Assembly: GCF_018446385.1 (NCBI RefSeq)
Contig: NC_055996.1
Span: 124,903,750-124,967,749 of the forward strand
Direction of reading: 5' to 3'
DNA: 64,000 nt
Source: Zingiber officinale
Lineage: Eukaryota > Streptophyta > Magnoliopsida > Zingiberales > Zingiberaceae
This document shows positions 11,462 to 22,268 of the stretch, one piece after another. Each line of letters opens with the position of its first letter. Position 1 is the stretch's first letter. A program made the translations under genes and the position numbers. The notes under the pieces were generated by a model. It searched no databases, was not told the DNA's origin, and worked only from the letters and a program-made list of their open reading frames with translations.

Positions 11462-11464
11462 TTA

Positions 11465-12650
11465 GTGATGACGGAAGTCCTAGTAGGTCTACATTGATTG
11501 AATGTTATGCAATAAAGAGGTATCGGTAGGTCAAAGTTGATTAGATGTCAGACAATGATAAAGTCTCGACAGGTCAATAGTGACCAGATGCTAGGCAACG
11601 AGCAGTCTTCGTAGGTCAAGGTTGACTGAATACTGAGCAAAGAAAGTCCTAGTAAGTTGAGATCAATTGGATACTAGGCAAGATGAGAATTTAGCCTTGG
11701 TAAGTTTGAAATACAAGTATTGCTCAATTGATTGGGTGTATTGATCAATCGATAAACTATAAACTCTGAAATTAGGGTTTAAGATATTTTTAGATTTTTG
11801 CTACAGTAAATAGGGTTCTTACAGTGCTATAGTTTAATACAAACCCTAAACCTTAAAAATTAAGGTTGCTACAATAATTTCGGAGGTTACTATAGAAATC
11901 AGGTTTAGGGTTTCTTCTATAATACTTTTGCTACTATAGACAATTGATTGGTGGGTTCCAGCAAACGATTGGTAGCATTATAGAAGTGAACAAAACACTG
12001 TGAAATTGATTGGTCAATTCAACTGAAGACAAGCAATCGACTGGCAAGTCTCATCAATCAATTGGTGAGGTAAAAAGAGTCATTCTACAAGTAACAAGAG
12101 CTAATTCATTTGGCAATTCAACTGAAGGCAAATAATTAATTGGTGAGTCTCACCAATCAATTGGTAAGATAAATTAAAAGAGTCATTCTGCAAGTTTTAA
12201 CAGTCAAATTATATCTAAGCAATCGATTGGTAAAGATAACCAATCGACTGGTAGGTGGAAATCAACCCGAATAGTAGCTTATAAAAGAGGATTTTGAGGC
12301 AAATTAAAGGATCTAATTCTTGAGGATTTGGAGATAAAGTGTTGCTGCATTTTCTACCATCAAGAGGTAATCCAAAGCGATAAAGAAGCATTCAAAGAAA
12401 ATATTTGTGTAAAGTTGTTAGTTTCATTTGTATTTGTATATTGGCTTTGTTCTTGTGTTATTTTTTAAGAAACAGTTTGTAAGAGTTTTTTCTACCTCCG
12501 GAAGGTATTCGAGAAAGAGAAGATTTAGTGATGATAGATCATTAGAACTATATCTTGGATTAGTCGTCTTAAGAGGTAGATACCAAGTTAAACCAAGGTG
12601 TTGTCATGTAAAGTCAAATTTGATTTATGTTTTTTGTTGAACATTCAAAC
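11465..12650 (+). mobile_element. LTR fragment with ATCGAT palindrome array and TATA box
   Basis: Continues the minisatellite (aggtca/gttgactg text to about 11700). About 11733-12255 carries many CAATCGATTGGT / CAATTGATTGGT / CAATCGACTGG variants in both orientations. TATAAAAG follows at 12280-12287, then a leader of the kind seen in plant copia LTRs (for example CTACCTCCGGAAGG, ATATCTTGGATTAGTCGTC). Read as an LTR in plus orientation; outer ends not found. The short open frame at 12428-12640 is incidental. Confidence 0.5.
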
Positions 12651-13553
12651 GATGAGCACACAATGAAGATGAAGTGATCAAAGCTATTCACCCACTCCAG
12701 CTTGCAACAGTCCAAACACAAGTCGAGTACTTCTTGAGCATTGATGGCCAAGCACTCCTTGTATTCTCCATATTGAGTAGAAGAGTTTCTACTAAAGTCA
12801 ACACAAAGTCAGCAGACACCAATCTGGTCTTGGTAAGACCCCTCCGATGCTTTAGTGAGATATCGGGAGCAGAAAATTACAAATTGAAAAAAATGATTAT
12901 ATGAGAGTTGAGCATACCTCCTCCTTAATTAGGACTTTTCTTTTATAGTTGTTGCTACTTCACAATGCCTTTTATGACATTAGTATTCCCTTTTAGTAAC
13001 AATCATTAACCATCATTATTAAGTTTCAATGGTCACCTGAAACCTCAGCCCATAATGGCCATTATCAATTATTTTTATTACCCCATAAACTAAACTAAAC
13101 CTACGCTTCTCTTACTATTTAGCTATTTGCTCAACTCTCAAATACTCTCTAGGTCTAGACATGCTTCTTGATCACCTTATGGTTCCATCTCTGACTCTCG
13201 AGCACCTTATGGTTTTGTCTCCGACTCTTGAGCACCTTCAGATTCTGAATCTGATTCTAAAGTACCCTCTAACTTTAGACCCGATTGGAAATCATGTTAA
13301 TTTTCCCAGACTTAGCTTCCCATATACTGAGCCCAACCTCCTCTTTCCTTATGGGTCCAACTCAGCTAGTCCACCCCTAACTATCCTAGATTGTTATGGA
13401 GTATCATTAGTCACTCCTCTCATGAGTTAGATGGTGTGATGTAAACTAAGTGTGACTTTAGAATATGAATGGTCACACATTCATCGATCCTTAATAATGC
13501 CAACCGAGTCATCAGCTCAAAAGGCTACCAACTCGAGGTTGAGCTTTTCAATA
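12651..13553. repeat. LTR-like repeat, related to 48330-48690
   Basis: The part at about 13080-13400 is a diverged relative of about 48340-48670: both contain a CTCTAGGTCTAGACATG-like start, repeated CTCCGACTC/GAGCAC text and a CTTTCCTTATG end. Probably two copies of one LTR family. The 12674-13430 open frames have no recognisable product. Confidence 0.45.
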
Positions 13554-13866
13554 CTTCCACATCCTCCCTTTGAATAAACATATATCATACCACTTCATCT
13601 TTTCCTTGACACCACTGATATCATACATCCACATCCATCTCGACACAATAGACATGATACCTCCACATCCTCTCCTCGACTCAATAGATATCATACCTCC
13701 TCTTTTCCTCGGTACCGAAACTATTATACATCTACATCCACTTTGATACAATAGACATCATACCTCCACATCCTCCTCTCAACTCAACAAATATCATACT
13801 TCCTCCTCTTTCCCTCAATACCATATATATCATACATCCACATCCATTTTGGTACAATAGAATCAA
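13554..13866. repeat. Minisatellite, three units of about 104 bp
   Basis: Units start near 13554, 13661 and 13764 and each run CTCCACATCCTC..ATATCATAC..CATCCACATCC..ACAATAGACAT. A shorter internal periodicity is visible within each unit. The repeated Gly/Met/Trp-rich minus-strand frames here are products of the repeat, not genes. Confidence 0.6.
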
Positions 13867-14291
13867 ACCTTCACATAGTAAACTGGTTGCACCCAACTCC
13901 TTCCACTCGGTTGAACTGCCCCACCCTTTTAGACACTTGTTAGTCATCAATCTAAAGATTGAGTGTCTAAAGGTCAATCTAACTTCGAATGGCTACAATT
14001 GAGGACTTTTGGGACGTTAATATTTTGTGCTCACAAGAATAAGGTTAGACGAGGCCGAGGCGGACCTCTACGAAACCCCTAAAATGTTGATGAACATATT
14101 TCATATAGGTTTATTTAATCATAATTTGACGCACATCTGCCCCATTTTATATGCATACATTTTATGTTTTCATCTCTTTGTGCTTTATTTTGATATTTTC
14201 CTACTTTGGAGAACTATTTTGCTTGTTTTCATTGATATGACATATTTTCAAGTAAAAATGGAGCAAAAATTCTTTGGAACATGAGTTGGAA
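13867..14291. other. Unassigned repeat DNA
   Basis: Continues the LTR-like sequence (AGGTTAGACGAGGCCGAGGCGGACC at 14040) and then AT-rich text up to the start of the next LTR. No gene recognised. Confidence 0.35.
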
Positions 14292-14592
14292 CTATTGGTG
14301 CAATTGACCTCTAGGGTTTCGATGTTTGACAATGTACCTAAGTTGGTCAGTTTGACCAGGGGTTGATCCAAACATGACTTGACATTTGGAAGAGAGAAAT
14401 CTAGTCAGGATTAGATGACTAGCAAAAGTAAGTCCTAACCAAAGGATAGGCAGGTGATAAATTTACTAAGTGACTAGTCCTAACTGGAAGTTATGCAAGG
14501 GGAAGTCTTGGTGAGTAAGTCGGACCCTAGTGAGTGAAGCTAGACCCTAATGACTGAAGCTAGGTAGTTGAAGTCCCGGTGAGTGAAGTCGG
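14292..14592 (+). mobile_element. 5' part of an LTR interrupted by TR-GAG element 1
   Basis: Starts near TATTGGTGCAATTGACC, the usual start type of this LTR group. From about 14500 it has GTGAGTGAAGCTAGACC / GAAGTCCCGGTGAGTGAAG minisatellite text that continues at 20072 beyond element 1. The break point GTCGG is duplicated at 14588-14592 and 20067-20071. Confidence 0.6.
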
Positions 14593-16230
14593 TGTAAGGG
14601 ATCGGTGGTCGGCTAGAAGGGGGGTTGGATAGCTAGGTCACCCCCAACTTCTTTTCTTCTCGACAAAAGATTAGTGCACACGCGGAAATACAACTAACTA
14701 ATGAGAACAATAAAGAAAGAATACCAAATCGCTAACAAGCTCGATATAATGTGGTTCGAAAATTGCTTGCTCCTACTCCATGGCGTGCCCTTGAGGTGGA
14801 CGAGCCCTTGATCCTTCGGTGGATCAATCCCCGGCAATCTCCAGCTAGAGCTTTCTCCTTCTCGGTGGAGCAAACTTCTCACAAAGGATCTCTTCCTCTT
14901 TACAATGATGAACTTAGGTTTAGGAGGAAAAGAGTAGGCTTGGAAGCTTTGGACAATGACAAGGAGTTATTCAACAAGCATGAGTAACCTCCTTCAAGCC
15001 CCAAAGCTTTCCTTAAATAAGAGGAGAGAGTTGATCATCATATCAACTCATCTCGGCACCAGTCGACTGGCAAAATCATCAGTCGACTGGTGTTACCGTT
15101 GGAGGTAGCCAACGACTACTTTGCAACACCAACAGTATGCCAACGGTCATTTATCAGTCGACTGCTAAAACATGCAGTCGACTGGTGCAGTCGATTGATC
15201 CACACTGACCGAACGAACAGAACCATTCTGCTTGCACCCAGTCGACTGCGTGGTCGACTGCACCAGTCGACTGCTAAAACATGCAGTCGACTGCTACAGT
15301 ACTGCTACAGTAACACTACAGTGCTGCTATAGTGCTGCTACAGTAAAACCTAAAACTAGGATTTTACTCCGAGTACAATTTCTCATGCACTCGTACTCTC
15401 ACCCTTACGACTCATTTGACGCTTCCTTTGCAGCTTTAACATCTTGCCTTCAAGCATACTTCCTTTGGCTCTCGTCCCTCGGATGCATTCAAGCCCGCGG
15501 CCAGGGATGGCAATTTTCCCCGCGGGTTTGGGGCCCCGCGGGGAAAACCCAAAATGGGGATGGGGATCCCCGATTTTTCGGGGATGGGGCGGGTTTGGGG
15601 CGGGTATGGGAATACTATCCTCATCCCCGAACCCGCCCCGAATATTATTATTATTAATATTAATAAATAATAATATGATTTTTTAAAAAAATATTAATAA
15701 TAGTGTTAATATTAATATTAAAATTTTTAAAAATATTATTAATAATAATATTATTGATATTGATATTAATATTAATATTATCATTAATAATTATTATTAA
15801 ATAATAATAATAATAATATAAATTAATTTAGAAATGGGACGGGGATGGGGAATCCCCGAACCCGTGGGTTCGGGTTCGGGGAATCCCCGAACCCGAAAAA
15901 ATGGAAACGGGGCGGGGATGGGAATGACAAACCCGGCTCCGCCCCGCCCCGTTGCCATCCCTACCCGCGGCCCATCCCCAATGCCATCCTTAGCGTATGA
16001 CTCGAAGTCGCTTCCCTCGGCTCTTGTCCTCGCTGCCTTGTCCACGGTCCCTTGGATGCTTCATCCTTCACCGGACCCGAAGCTATCAACCTAAGTCGCA
16101 TGTGTATCTTGTAAACCTACACAACTCAAATACACATATCAAATACAAGGGTGAACATAACTTAAACTCTTTGACACACACATCAAAACTATGATCATAC
16201 CGATCAAAGACTAGGTCGATTGCACCAACA
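14593..16230 (-). repeat. 3' LTR of TR-GAG element 1
   Basis: 1638 bp, of which 470 bp are a hAT MITE (15502-15963) plus its target duplication. Without them it is 1168 bp, matching the 1167-bp partner. It carries about eight GTCGAC-core palindromes at 15060-15290, then on the minus strand a TATTTAAGG TATA-like box near 15010-15022. Open frames shared by both LTRs are not genes. Confidence 0.9.
15502..15963. mobile_element. hAT-type MITE inside the LTR
   Basis: 462 bp. Terminal repeats CAGGGATGGCAA (15502) and TTGCCATCCCTA (ending 15963), flanked by a perfect 8-bp duplication CCCGCGGC at 15494-15501 and 15964-15971. Inner arms are rich in CCCCGCGGG / GGGGCGGG text and the middle is AATATT-type sequence. 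Absent from the partner LTR, so it arrived after element 1. Confidence 0.92.
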
Positions 16231-16245
16231 ATCTCCCCTTTTTTG
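16231..16245 (-). promoter_or_regulatory. Polypurine tract of element 1
   Basis: On the minus strand AAAAAAGGGGAGAT lies directly before the 3' LTR, the expected place for plus-strand priming. Confidence 0.8.
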
Positions 16246-17190
16246 ATGTGTGGCAATATGTTTAAGTTAGACATAAATAACATGAAAATTAGCAGCAATA
16301 TGTAAACATGAAGCATAATAACCAAGCTCCCCCTTAACATATGCTCTCAACCATAATTTTTAAGTTTTGCACATAATTGCATATAGTTAGGTTTCTAACT
16401 TAAACCTTCGCATTTCTCCCCCTTTGACACCATCAAAAATTGTACCAAACATGTACACATACTATGGTATCAATGTGGACTTAAAAATACCCAAAATCAG
16501 CTATTGACGGTGCTGGAAAATAGGTACCAATCGACTGCCATCTGTTGCAGTCGACTGGCACATTACAAGGCTGAATTTCAGCTTTCCGAAGTCAACTTCA
16601 GAAATGCATAAAAAATTCTAGACAATTCGAAAAATCATGAAATTTTGAACACATATTTCTTATAATGTTCTTTAACAAGGAAAAATATGCTTCCATGAAA
16701 ATTCACCATATTTTTAAAGTTTTGATAAAAACTCAAATACCTTGAAAAATACTCAAGTTTGTATCAAATTAAACCCTAGTTTTGAATTCATATATTTCAA
16801 AATAACTATCCACTGTAAATAAAACATAGAATTGTTTTCAAAATATTTGAAATGTCCAACTATGATCTATGGGCAAGATGTCCATTAATTAAACATTTGC
16901 TTTCCCCATAGTTGGCTTATGATCACTAAAAATTGATACATCACATAACTCATCAAAATGTCATAAGCATAAGTGAATTATTAGTATCATCCCATTATCT
17001 CACCTTTATGGTTGGAAAATCATACAAGTCATTGTGAGATAAGGTATAACGGTAACCTCTACTTAGCCCCCCTTGATCATGACTTTCTATCAAGGCTAAG
17101 TGCTCCCCCTTAAGGTCTCAAGTAAACCATCTTTCAAATATTTGAATAATTATTTCTTATGGTTGACTTGACCTAAAATCCTCTAACCAT
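16246..17190 (-). other. 3' noncoding interior of element 1
   Basis: Non-coding stretch between the end of the gag remnant and the polypurine tract. It includes two more GTCGAC-core motifs near 16530-16560, one as CAATCGACTG. Similar sequence occupies the equivalent part of element 2 (57509-58445). Confidence 0.6.
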
Positions 17191-17547
17191 TGAGGATTGA
17201 TTTTGGCACCCAATAGAAATTCTTTCTAATTGGGTTAACCAAATATTCCTTGGAGATCCATTTTCTATCTATGATCTTGGTTTTTGATTGCCCCCTAGCA
17301 AGTAGACAATGCTAGGTCTTATCATTGTTGGGTTCATTGTATTCTAACTCATTTTTCTTAAAACTTGCCCTTTGGCTCCCAATGATCATGTTTAGGGTTT
17401 TAAAGCCAATTTCAAATTTTCTAAGAGCTTGGTAAGGTATTCTACCTTTTCCCTTAAAGCCTTATTTTCTTCTTCTAAACATGAATAATTTGAATTAGTA
17501 GAAGAAGCATGCATATCATCATCCCTAATAGACATGGATTCTAATTT
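17191..17547 (-). pseudogene. Decayed C-terminal part of element 1 gag
   Basis: Immediately after the gag stop at 17548 the reading continues with a coiled-coil-like segment (SCLEEENKALREKVEYLTK) also found in element 2. After frameshifts comes YLVNPIRKNFYWVPKSIL at about 17191-17265. Comparison with element 2 suggests that the stop after codon 429 is a later mutation and that the original GAG was longer. Confidence 0.65.
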
Positions 17548-18837
17548 TTATTTAAGCATGCAAATGTCATTTTTAAAGGTTTTATTTTTCCTTTTTGCCT
17601 TGAACAAATCATCATTTGTACTTTTAATGATCTTAATTAAGACATGAGGAGGAAGATTGTATACCTCACTTACCGAAACGTCCGAATCCGAAGTTTGTCC
17701 TCCCCCATCACTTGAGCTCCCTTCTTCATCTTCACTTGAGCTCCTTCCTTCTTCTTGTTCGGATGAGGTGGAGGCTACATCATCAATTCCCATTAGAGCA
17801 AAATTGACTACATGATGCTCTTCTTCCTCCGATGATGATGGATCATCCCATGTTGCTTTTAGGTTTTGAGCCTTTTTCCCTTTTTCTTTTGTCTTCTTCT
17901 CCTCCTTTTTCTTCCCTTCCTTCTTCTTCAAGAGAGGACAATCATCTCTTATGTGTCCTTCTCCTTGACAATTATAGCAAATGATCTTCCTTGTCCTACT
18001 TTTGCTTCTAGAACTTTTCCTAGCACGAGATTTGTTAGAAGAAAAAGATTTAAATGCCTTTCTCATCTTCCTTACCATATATGCCTCTTGATCGCTATCC
18101 ATTGAGGCACTTGATTCTTCGGAGTCGGAAGATGGTGGTGATGAAGATTTCTTCTTCTTTCCTTTTCCCTTGTTTGCCACAAGGGCTACTCCTCTTGATC
18201 TATGAGCTTCTCCATCTAATCCTTCAACTCTTGTTTCGTGAAGCTCCATTGTTGAGAAGAGTTCATCTAGAGAGGATTTCTCTAGGTCCTTTAATATGTA
18301 GCATGAATCTACAATGGAACTCCAAGTTGTGGTTCTTGGGAAAGCATTTACGGCTTTCATCATAATGTCTCGATTTGAAAGTGTCTCACCTACACTTGTT
18401 TGCCCATTAATAATTTCTTTAATTCTAGAATGTAAAATTGATACCTTTTCTCCTTTCTCAAGCTTGATATTGTTGAGTTGAGTTCGAAGGAGGTCTCTTT
18501 TTGCCAATTTTGCTTCCGATGTCCCTTCATGAAGCTCCACTAGCTTTTCCCACAAGTCTTTGGAACTTGTATAGTTTCCAATTCTTGTTACTTCTTGTTG
18601 TGGAAGAACATGTAGTAGGTGATGCATTGCCTTGGAATTTGCTAGATGCTCTTCTTTTTGCCTTTTGGTCCATCTTATTATGTCGATTGTCTCATTGCGT
18701 TCATCCTTGGGTTCTTCAAAACCACTTCTCATGATTAACATAATGTCAAAATCGGTATTGAAAAATACCTCCATTTTCTTCTTCCACCAAGAGAAGTCTC
18801 CTTCGAATTTGGGTGGATGAATATTTGAGCCGGTCAT
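17548..18837 (-). CDS. GAG protein of TR-GAG element 1
   Basis: 429-aa open frame, the longest uninterrupted gag in the window. The N-terminal half (about 8-200) is a UBN2/copia-type gag domain, beginning IHPPKFEGDFSWWKKKMEVF. A serine- and acid-rich linker and a basic Arg/Lys/Ser tract precede a CCHC zinc knuckle at C287-x2-C290-x4-H-x4-C300 (CYNCQGEGHIRDDC). Lys-rich and then acidic Ser/Glu blocks follow. By family knowledge GAG forms the particle and binds element RNA through the knuckle. The start at 18837 lies about 50 bases inside the primer-binding site, matching element 2 at 61115 and element 3 at 55100. The stop is probably premature, because related elements continue through a coiled coil to a YWVPKS box. 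Confidence 0.85.
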   Translation of the reverse strand: MTGSNIHPPKFEGDFSWWKKKMEVFFNTDFDIMLIMRSGFEEPKDERNETIDIIRWTKRQKEEHLANSKAMHHLLHVLPQQEVTRIGNYTSSKDLWEKLVELHEGTSEAKLAKRDLLRTQLNNIKLEKGEKVSILHSRIKEIINGQTSVGETLSNRDIMMKAVNAFPRTTTWSSIVDSCYILKDLEKSSLDELFSTMELHETRVEGLDGEAHRSRGVALVANKGKGKKKKSSSPPSSDSEESSASMDSDQEAYMVRKMRKAFKSFSSNKSRARKSSRSKSRTRKIICYNCQGEGHIRDDCPLLKKKEGKKKEEKKTKEKGKKAQNLKATWDDPSSSEEEEHHVVNFALMGIDDVASTSSEQEEGRSSSEDEEGSSSDGGGQTSDSDVSVSEVYNLPPHVLIKIIKSTNDDLFKAKRKNKTFKNDICMLK

Positions 18838-18885
18838 TTTGATGAAGTGCTCTTCTTGGCGATTAGTCTGTTAAAGAGCATCCTT

Positions 18886-18897
18886 GCTCTGATACCA
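18886..18897 (-). promoter_or_regulatory. Primer-binding site of element 1 (tRNA-Met)
   Basis: TGGTATCAGAGC on the minus strand, two bases inside the 5' LTR. This is the standard plant copia site complementary to the 3' end of initiator tRNA-Met. Confidence 0.92.
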
Positions 18898-18899
18898 CT

Positions 18900-20066
18900 T
18901 GTAAGGGATCGGTGGTCGACTAGAAGGGGGTTGGATAGCTAGGTCACCCCCAACTTCTTTTCTTCTCTACAAAAGATTAGTGCACACGCGGAAATACATC
19001 TAACTAATAAGAACAATAAAGAAAGAATACCAAATCGCTAACAAGCTCGATATAACGTGGTTCGGAGATTGCTTGCTCTTACTACACGGCATGTCCTTGA
19101 CGTGGACGAGCCCTTGATCCTTCGGTGGATCAATCCCCGGCAATCTCTGGCTAGAGCTTTCTCCTTCTCGGTGGAGCAAACCTCTCACAAAGGATCTCTT
19201 CCTCTTTACAATGATGAACTTAGGTTTAGGAGGAAGAGAGTAGGCTTGGAAGCTTTGGGCAATGACAAGGAGTTATTCAACAAGCATGAGTAACCTCCTT
19301 CAAGCCCCAAAGCTTTCCTTAAATAAGAGAAGAGAGTTGATCATCATATCAACTCATCTCAGCACAGTCGACTGGTGTTATTGTTGGAGGTAACCAACGG
19401 CTACTTTGCAGCACCAACAGTATGCCAACGGTCATTTACCAGTCGACTGGTGCAGTCGACTGCTAAAACATGCAGGCGACTGATCCACACTGACCGAACG
19501 AACAGAACCATTCTATTCGCACACAGTCGACAGCGCGGTCGACTGCACCAGTCGACTGCTAAAACATGCATTCGATTGCTACAGTACTACTACAGTAACG
19601 CTACAGTACTCTATAGTAACACTACAGTGCTGCTACAGTACTGCTACAGTAAACCCTAAAACTAGGATTTTACTCCGAGTACAATTTCTCATGCACTCGT
19701 ACCCTCACCCTTACGACTCATTTGACGCTTCCTTTGCAGCTTTAACCTCTTGCCTTCAACCATACTTCCTTTGGCTCTCGTCCCTCGTATGCATTCAAGC
19801 TCGCGACCCGCCTCCAATGTCATCCTTCGCGTATGCCTCGAAGTCGCTTCCCTCGGCTCTTGTCCTCGCTGCCTTGTCCACGGTCCCTCGGATGCTTCAT
19901 CCTTCACCGGACTCGAAGCCATCAACCTAAGTCGCATGTGTATCCCGCAAACCTGCACAAGTCAAATACACACATCAAATACAAGGGTGAACCTAACTTA
20001 AACTCTTTGACACATACATCAAAACTATGATCGTACCGATCAAAACCTAGGTCGATTGCACCAACA
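18900..20066 (-). repeat. 5' LTR of TR-GAG element 1
   Basis: 1167 bp, TG..CA, near-identical in layout to 14593-16230 without the MITE. Carries GTCGAC-core motifs at about 19363-19560 and CTACAGTA/CTACAGTG runs at about 19580-19660. Confidence 0.9.
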
Positions 20067-21300
20067 GTCGGACCCTAGTAAATGAAGCTAAGTGGTGGAA
20101 GTCCCGGTGAGTGAAATCGGGTCATAGTGAGTGAAGCTAGGTAGTGGAAGTCATGTAAGTGAAGCGGGACCTTAGTGAGTGAAACTAGGTGATGAAAATT
20201 CCGGTGAGTGAAGTTAGGCAATGAAAGTTCTAGTGAGTGAAGTTAGGAAATCTTAGAGGGAGCTAACCCTAGGTAATGAAAAGTCTTGGAGGAGTAAACT
20301 ATAAGCATGTGTAACTAACTGGTTTCTGGTCGACTACATGCGGTCGATCGGACCAGCGCATTATTAATAATGCTAACGCTATTTTTCTTTACTGTTTTAT
20401 ATCTATTGTGGTAACTTAGTATTGCAGGTAAGTCTTAGTAGATCAGCTTGATCAGATACTAAGCAAGACAGAGAAAGACCAAACATATTTGAAGGACCAG
20501 ATGTTTGGCAGATAAGTAGAGGTAAGCACTGGAGGAGAGTGTTCCAGTGAGGATGACTCCAAATTAGGGACTTTAGGTGGAGATTAAGTTTAGATCCATT
20601 TTGGATGCATAAATTGAGACCATGCTAGATCCTGGTCTTGGATAGACGGGATCTAATTAATATTGTTGTTTTATAATTGTACTTACTCTATTTTGTAGGT
20701 TAGATATTTTCTTGTTGAACTAACATGTTTTGCAAGAGCAAAAAGAACAAAAAAACCTTGGATGAACAATGCTCAAGGTGGCTCATGTGCTGCTGGAGGT
20801 AACTTGGAGGCTTGGTTGAAGACTCTGCGCGGGAGGCCGTAGAGGCACCTTTAATGCATTTGAAGGCGCCTTGAGTTGGCGATGGAAGGCGCCTTCGATG
20901 GGATAATACAAAAGACTTTGGCAACGATAAGAGATGGTTTTGTTGGGATAAAAATTAGGTTTGAAGGCGCCTTTAGTGGCATTGAAGGCACCTCCAGCCC
21001 CTTTTAAAAGGGTTGCTCGACTAGTGATGAAATACAACTAATTCATGACTTGTGCAAACTAACTTTCGAGTTCACGGCTACTCTGACTTCATTCTCTTGT
21101 TGTGCTACAACGCTGCTACTCCCTACTACTGTAGAGAAGTCGTACAACACTGAACTCAATTAGAAAATCTTCACGTGTTGGGTAACGAAATTTTGTTAAT
21201 TATTTAGTTACTGCATTATGGAAAGTATAGACTGTTACACTTGTCCTTTTGATTTTATTATACTCAATTCCCTCTTCCGATGGCTCTAGAAGAGGTTTAT
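20067..21300 (+). mobile_element. 3' part of the LTR interrupted by element 1
   Basis: Resumes the GTGAGTGAAGY..AGG minisatellite (to about 20270), then an LTR body similar to 52250-52500. A GGCGCC palindrome array follows at about 20840-20995 (GAAGGCGCCTTC perfect at 20885-20896), then a TTTTAAAAGG TATA-like box at about 21002. The right end is uncertain. Together with 14292-14592 it looks like a solo or partial LTR. Confidence 0.5.
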
Positions 21301-21744
21301 AGTGTGCCCATCAATAGGTCTGAGGGACCTGAGTTTTGGAGTAGGAGTTGCCAAAGGCTCCAAACCAAGTAAAATCACTCATGTCTTTTATTTTTCTTTT
21401 CCTTTACTTAATCGTTTATTTTCCACTGCGTACTCATTTTCAAATTAGGAAAATGATAAATTTTTTAAAACCACGTGATTCATCCCCTATCTCACGTGCA
21501 CTAAGATCCTACTGGAGCAAGGAGTATGCTCTGGCCATGACTCATAACACGGGCGTACTCCTACAATCAAGAAAAATGAAGAATAGAGTGAAAAAGGGTA
21601 AACATGGGTGATGCGGATGTATTTGTAGGGCCCAAAGGAAATTGTGGAGAAGGGAGAGGGTATTTTGGTCATTTCACCATTTAAGGCTTTAAGAGGGTAC
21701 TGTTCATCATGTTGCAGGGAGCTTTGAGGTTTTTTTTGGGAGTC
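21301..21744. other. Unassigned DNA
   Basis: No gene or element end recognised; open frames are short and without motifs. Confidence 0.35.
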
Positions 21745-21849
21745 CGCCGCCAAGCACAGGAGAGGTCCCTTTTTCCCCACGCCGCCAAGCACAGGAGAGG
21801 TCCCTTTTTCCCCATGCCGCCAAGCACAGGAGAGGTCCCTTTTTCCCCT
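21745..21849. repeat. Three 35-bp tandem repeats
   Basis: Three almost identical units of a GCCGCCAAGCACAGGAGAGG-containing sequence; CAAGCACAGG recurs at 21751, 21786 and 21821. Because 35 is not a multiple of three, the overlapping 142-codon frame (21709-22137) changes its reading in each unit, which argues against coding. Confidence 0.85.
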
Positions 21850-22268
21850 CGTCGGCTACAGTCGCCCAATTCTCTCCCCTTTCCTCTCACGCACACCGCC
21901 TCCCCTCTTCTGGACAGTGCCAACATCACGGAGAGCACTGATGCCGAGTGCCTTCCCCTCTTTCGGACAGTGTCACCACTAGCCAAGGAGGCACCGCCTC
22001 CTCCCCTTACACTGACAGCCTCGTTGCCTCCATCTACCGCCGTTGTTGCCTCCAGTTCCCCCTCTCCCTTACGCATGCCGCCACCCCAGTGGCAGCCATC
22101 GCATCCATCAGCCGAGCGCCCTCTGCCCCATCGCTAACACTGCCTCCCTACTCCCTCTTTAGGATGAGTTTCTCTCATAAGCCATCCGCAGTCGCTGCCT
22201 TCGTGTCGCCACCAGCAGCTATCGCCTCCGGCGCCACCTCCAACAATCGTTGTGTAAGGTCTCACTAA
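21850..22268 (+). other. CT- and GC-rich segment, possibly captured gene sequence
   Basis: Pro/Ser-rich low-complexity frames (21709-22137 and 21948-22268) in a CT-rich stretch resembling a plant 5' leader or transit-peptide region. Nothing identifies a product. Confidence 0.3.

Larger units (their letters stand above)
14593..20066 (-). mobile_element. TR-GAG element 1 (LTR retrotransposon encoding only GAG)
   Basis: Complete 5.47-kb element with TG..CA LTRs and a perfect 5-bp target duplication, GTCGG (14588-14592 and 20067-20071). Order on the minus strand: 5' LTR 18900-20066, primer-binding site, gag, polypurine tract, 3' LTR 14593-16230. No protease, integrase, reverse transcriptase or RNase H motif is present in the 2.7-kb interior, so movement would need enzymes from elsewhere. 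This matches the described plant TR-GAG class. The gag and the target duplication suggest a fairly recent insertion. Confidence 0.9.

Noticed and set aside
14694..15332. 62-80 codon frames repeated at 14751 and 19057 and similar in 56581
   Set aside because: They lie in LTRs and are duplicated because LTRs are; no start context, domain or independent conservation supports them.
21709..22268. 142- and 106-codon frames
   Set aside because: They begin in a 35-bp tandem repeat that shifts frame and continue as low-complexity Pro/Ser text; no domain.
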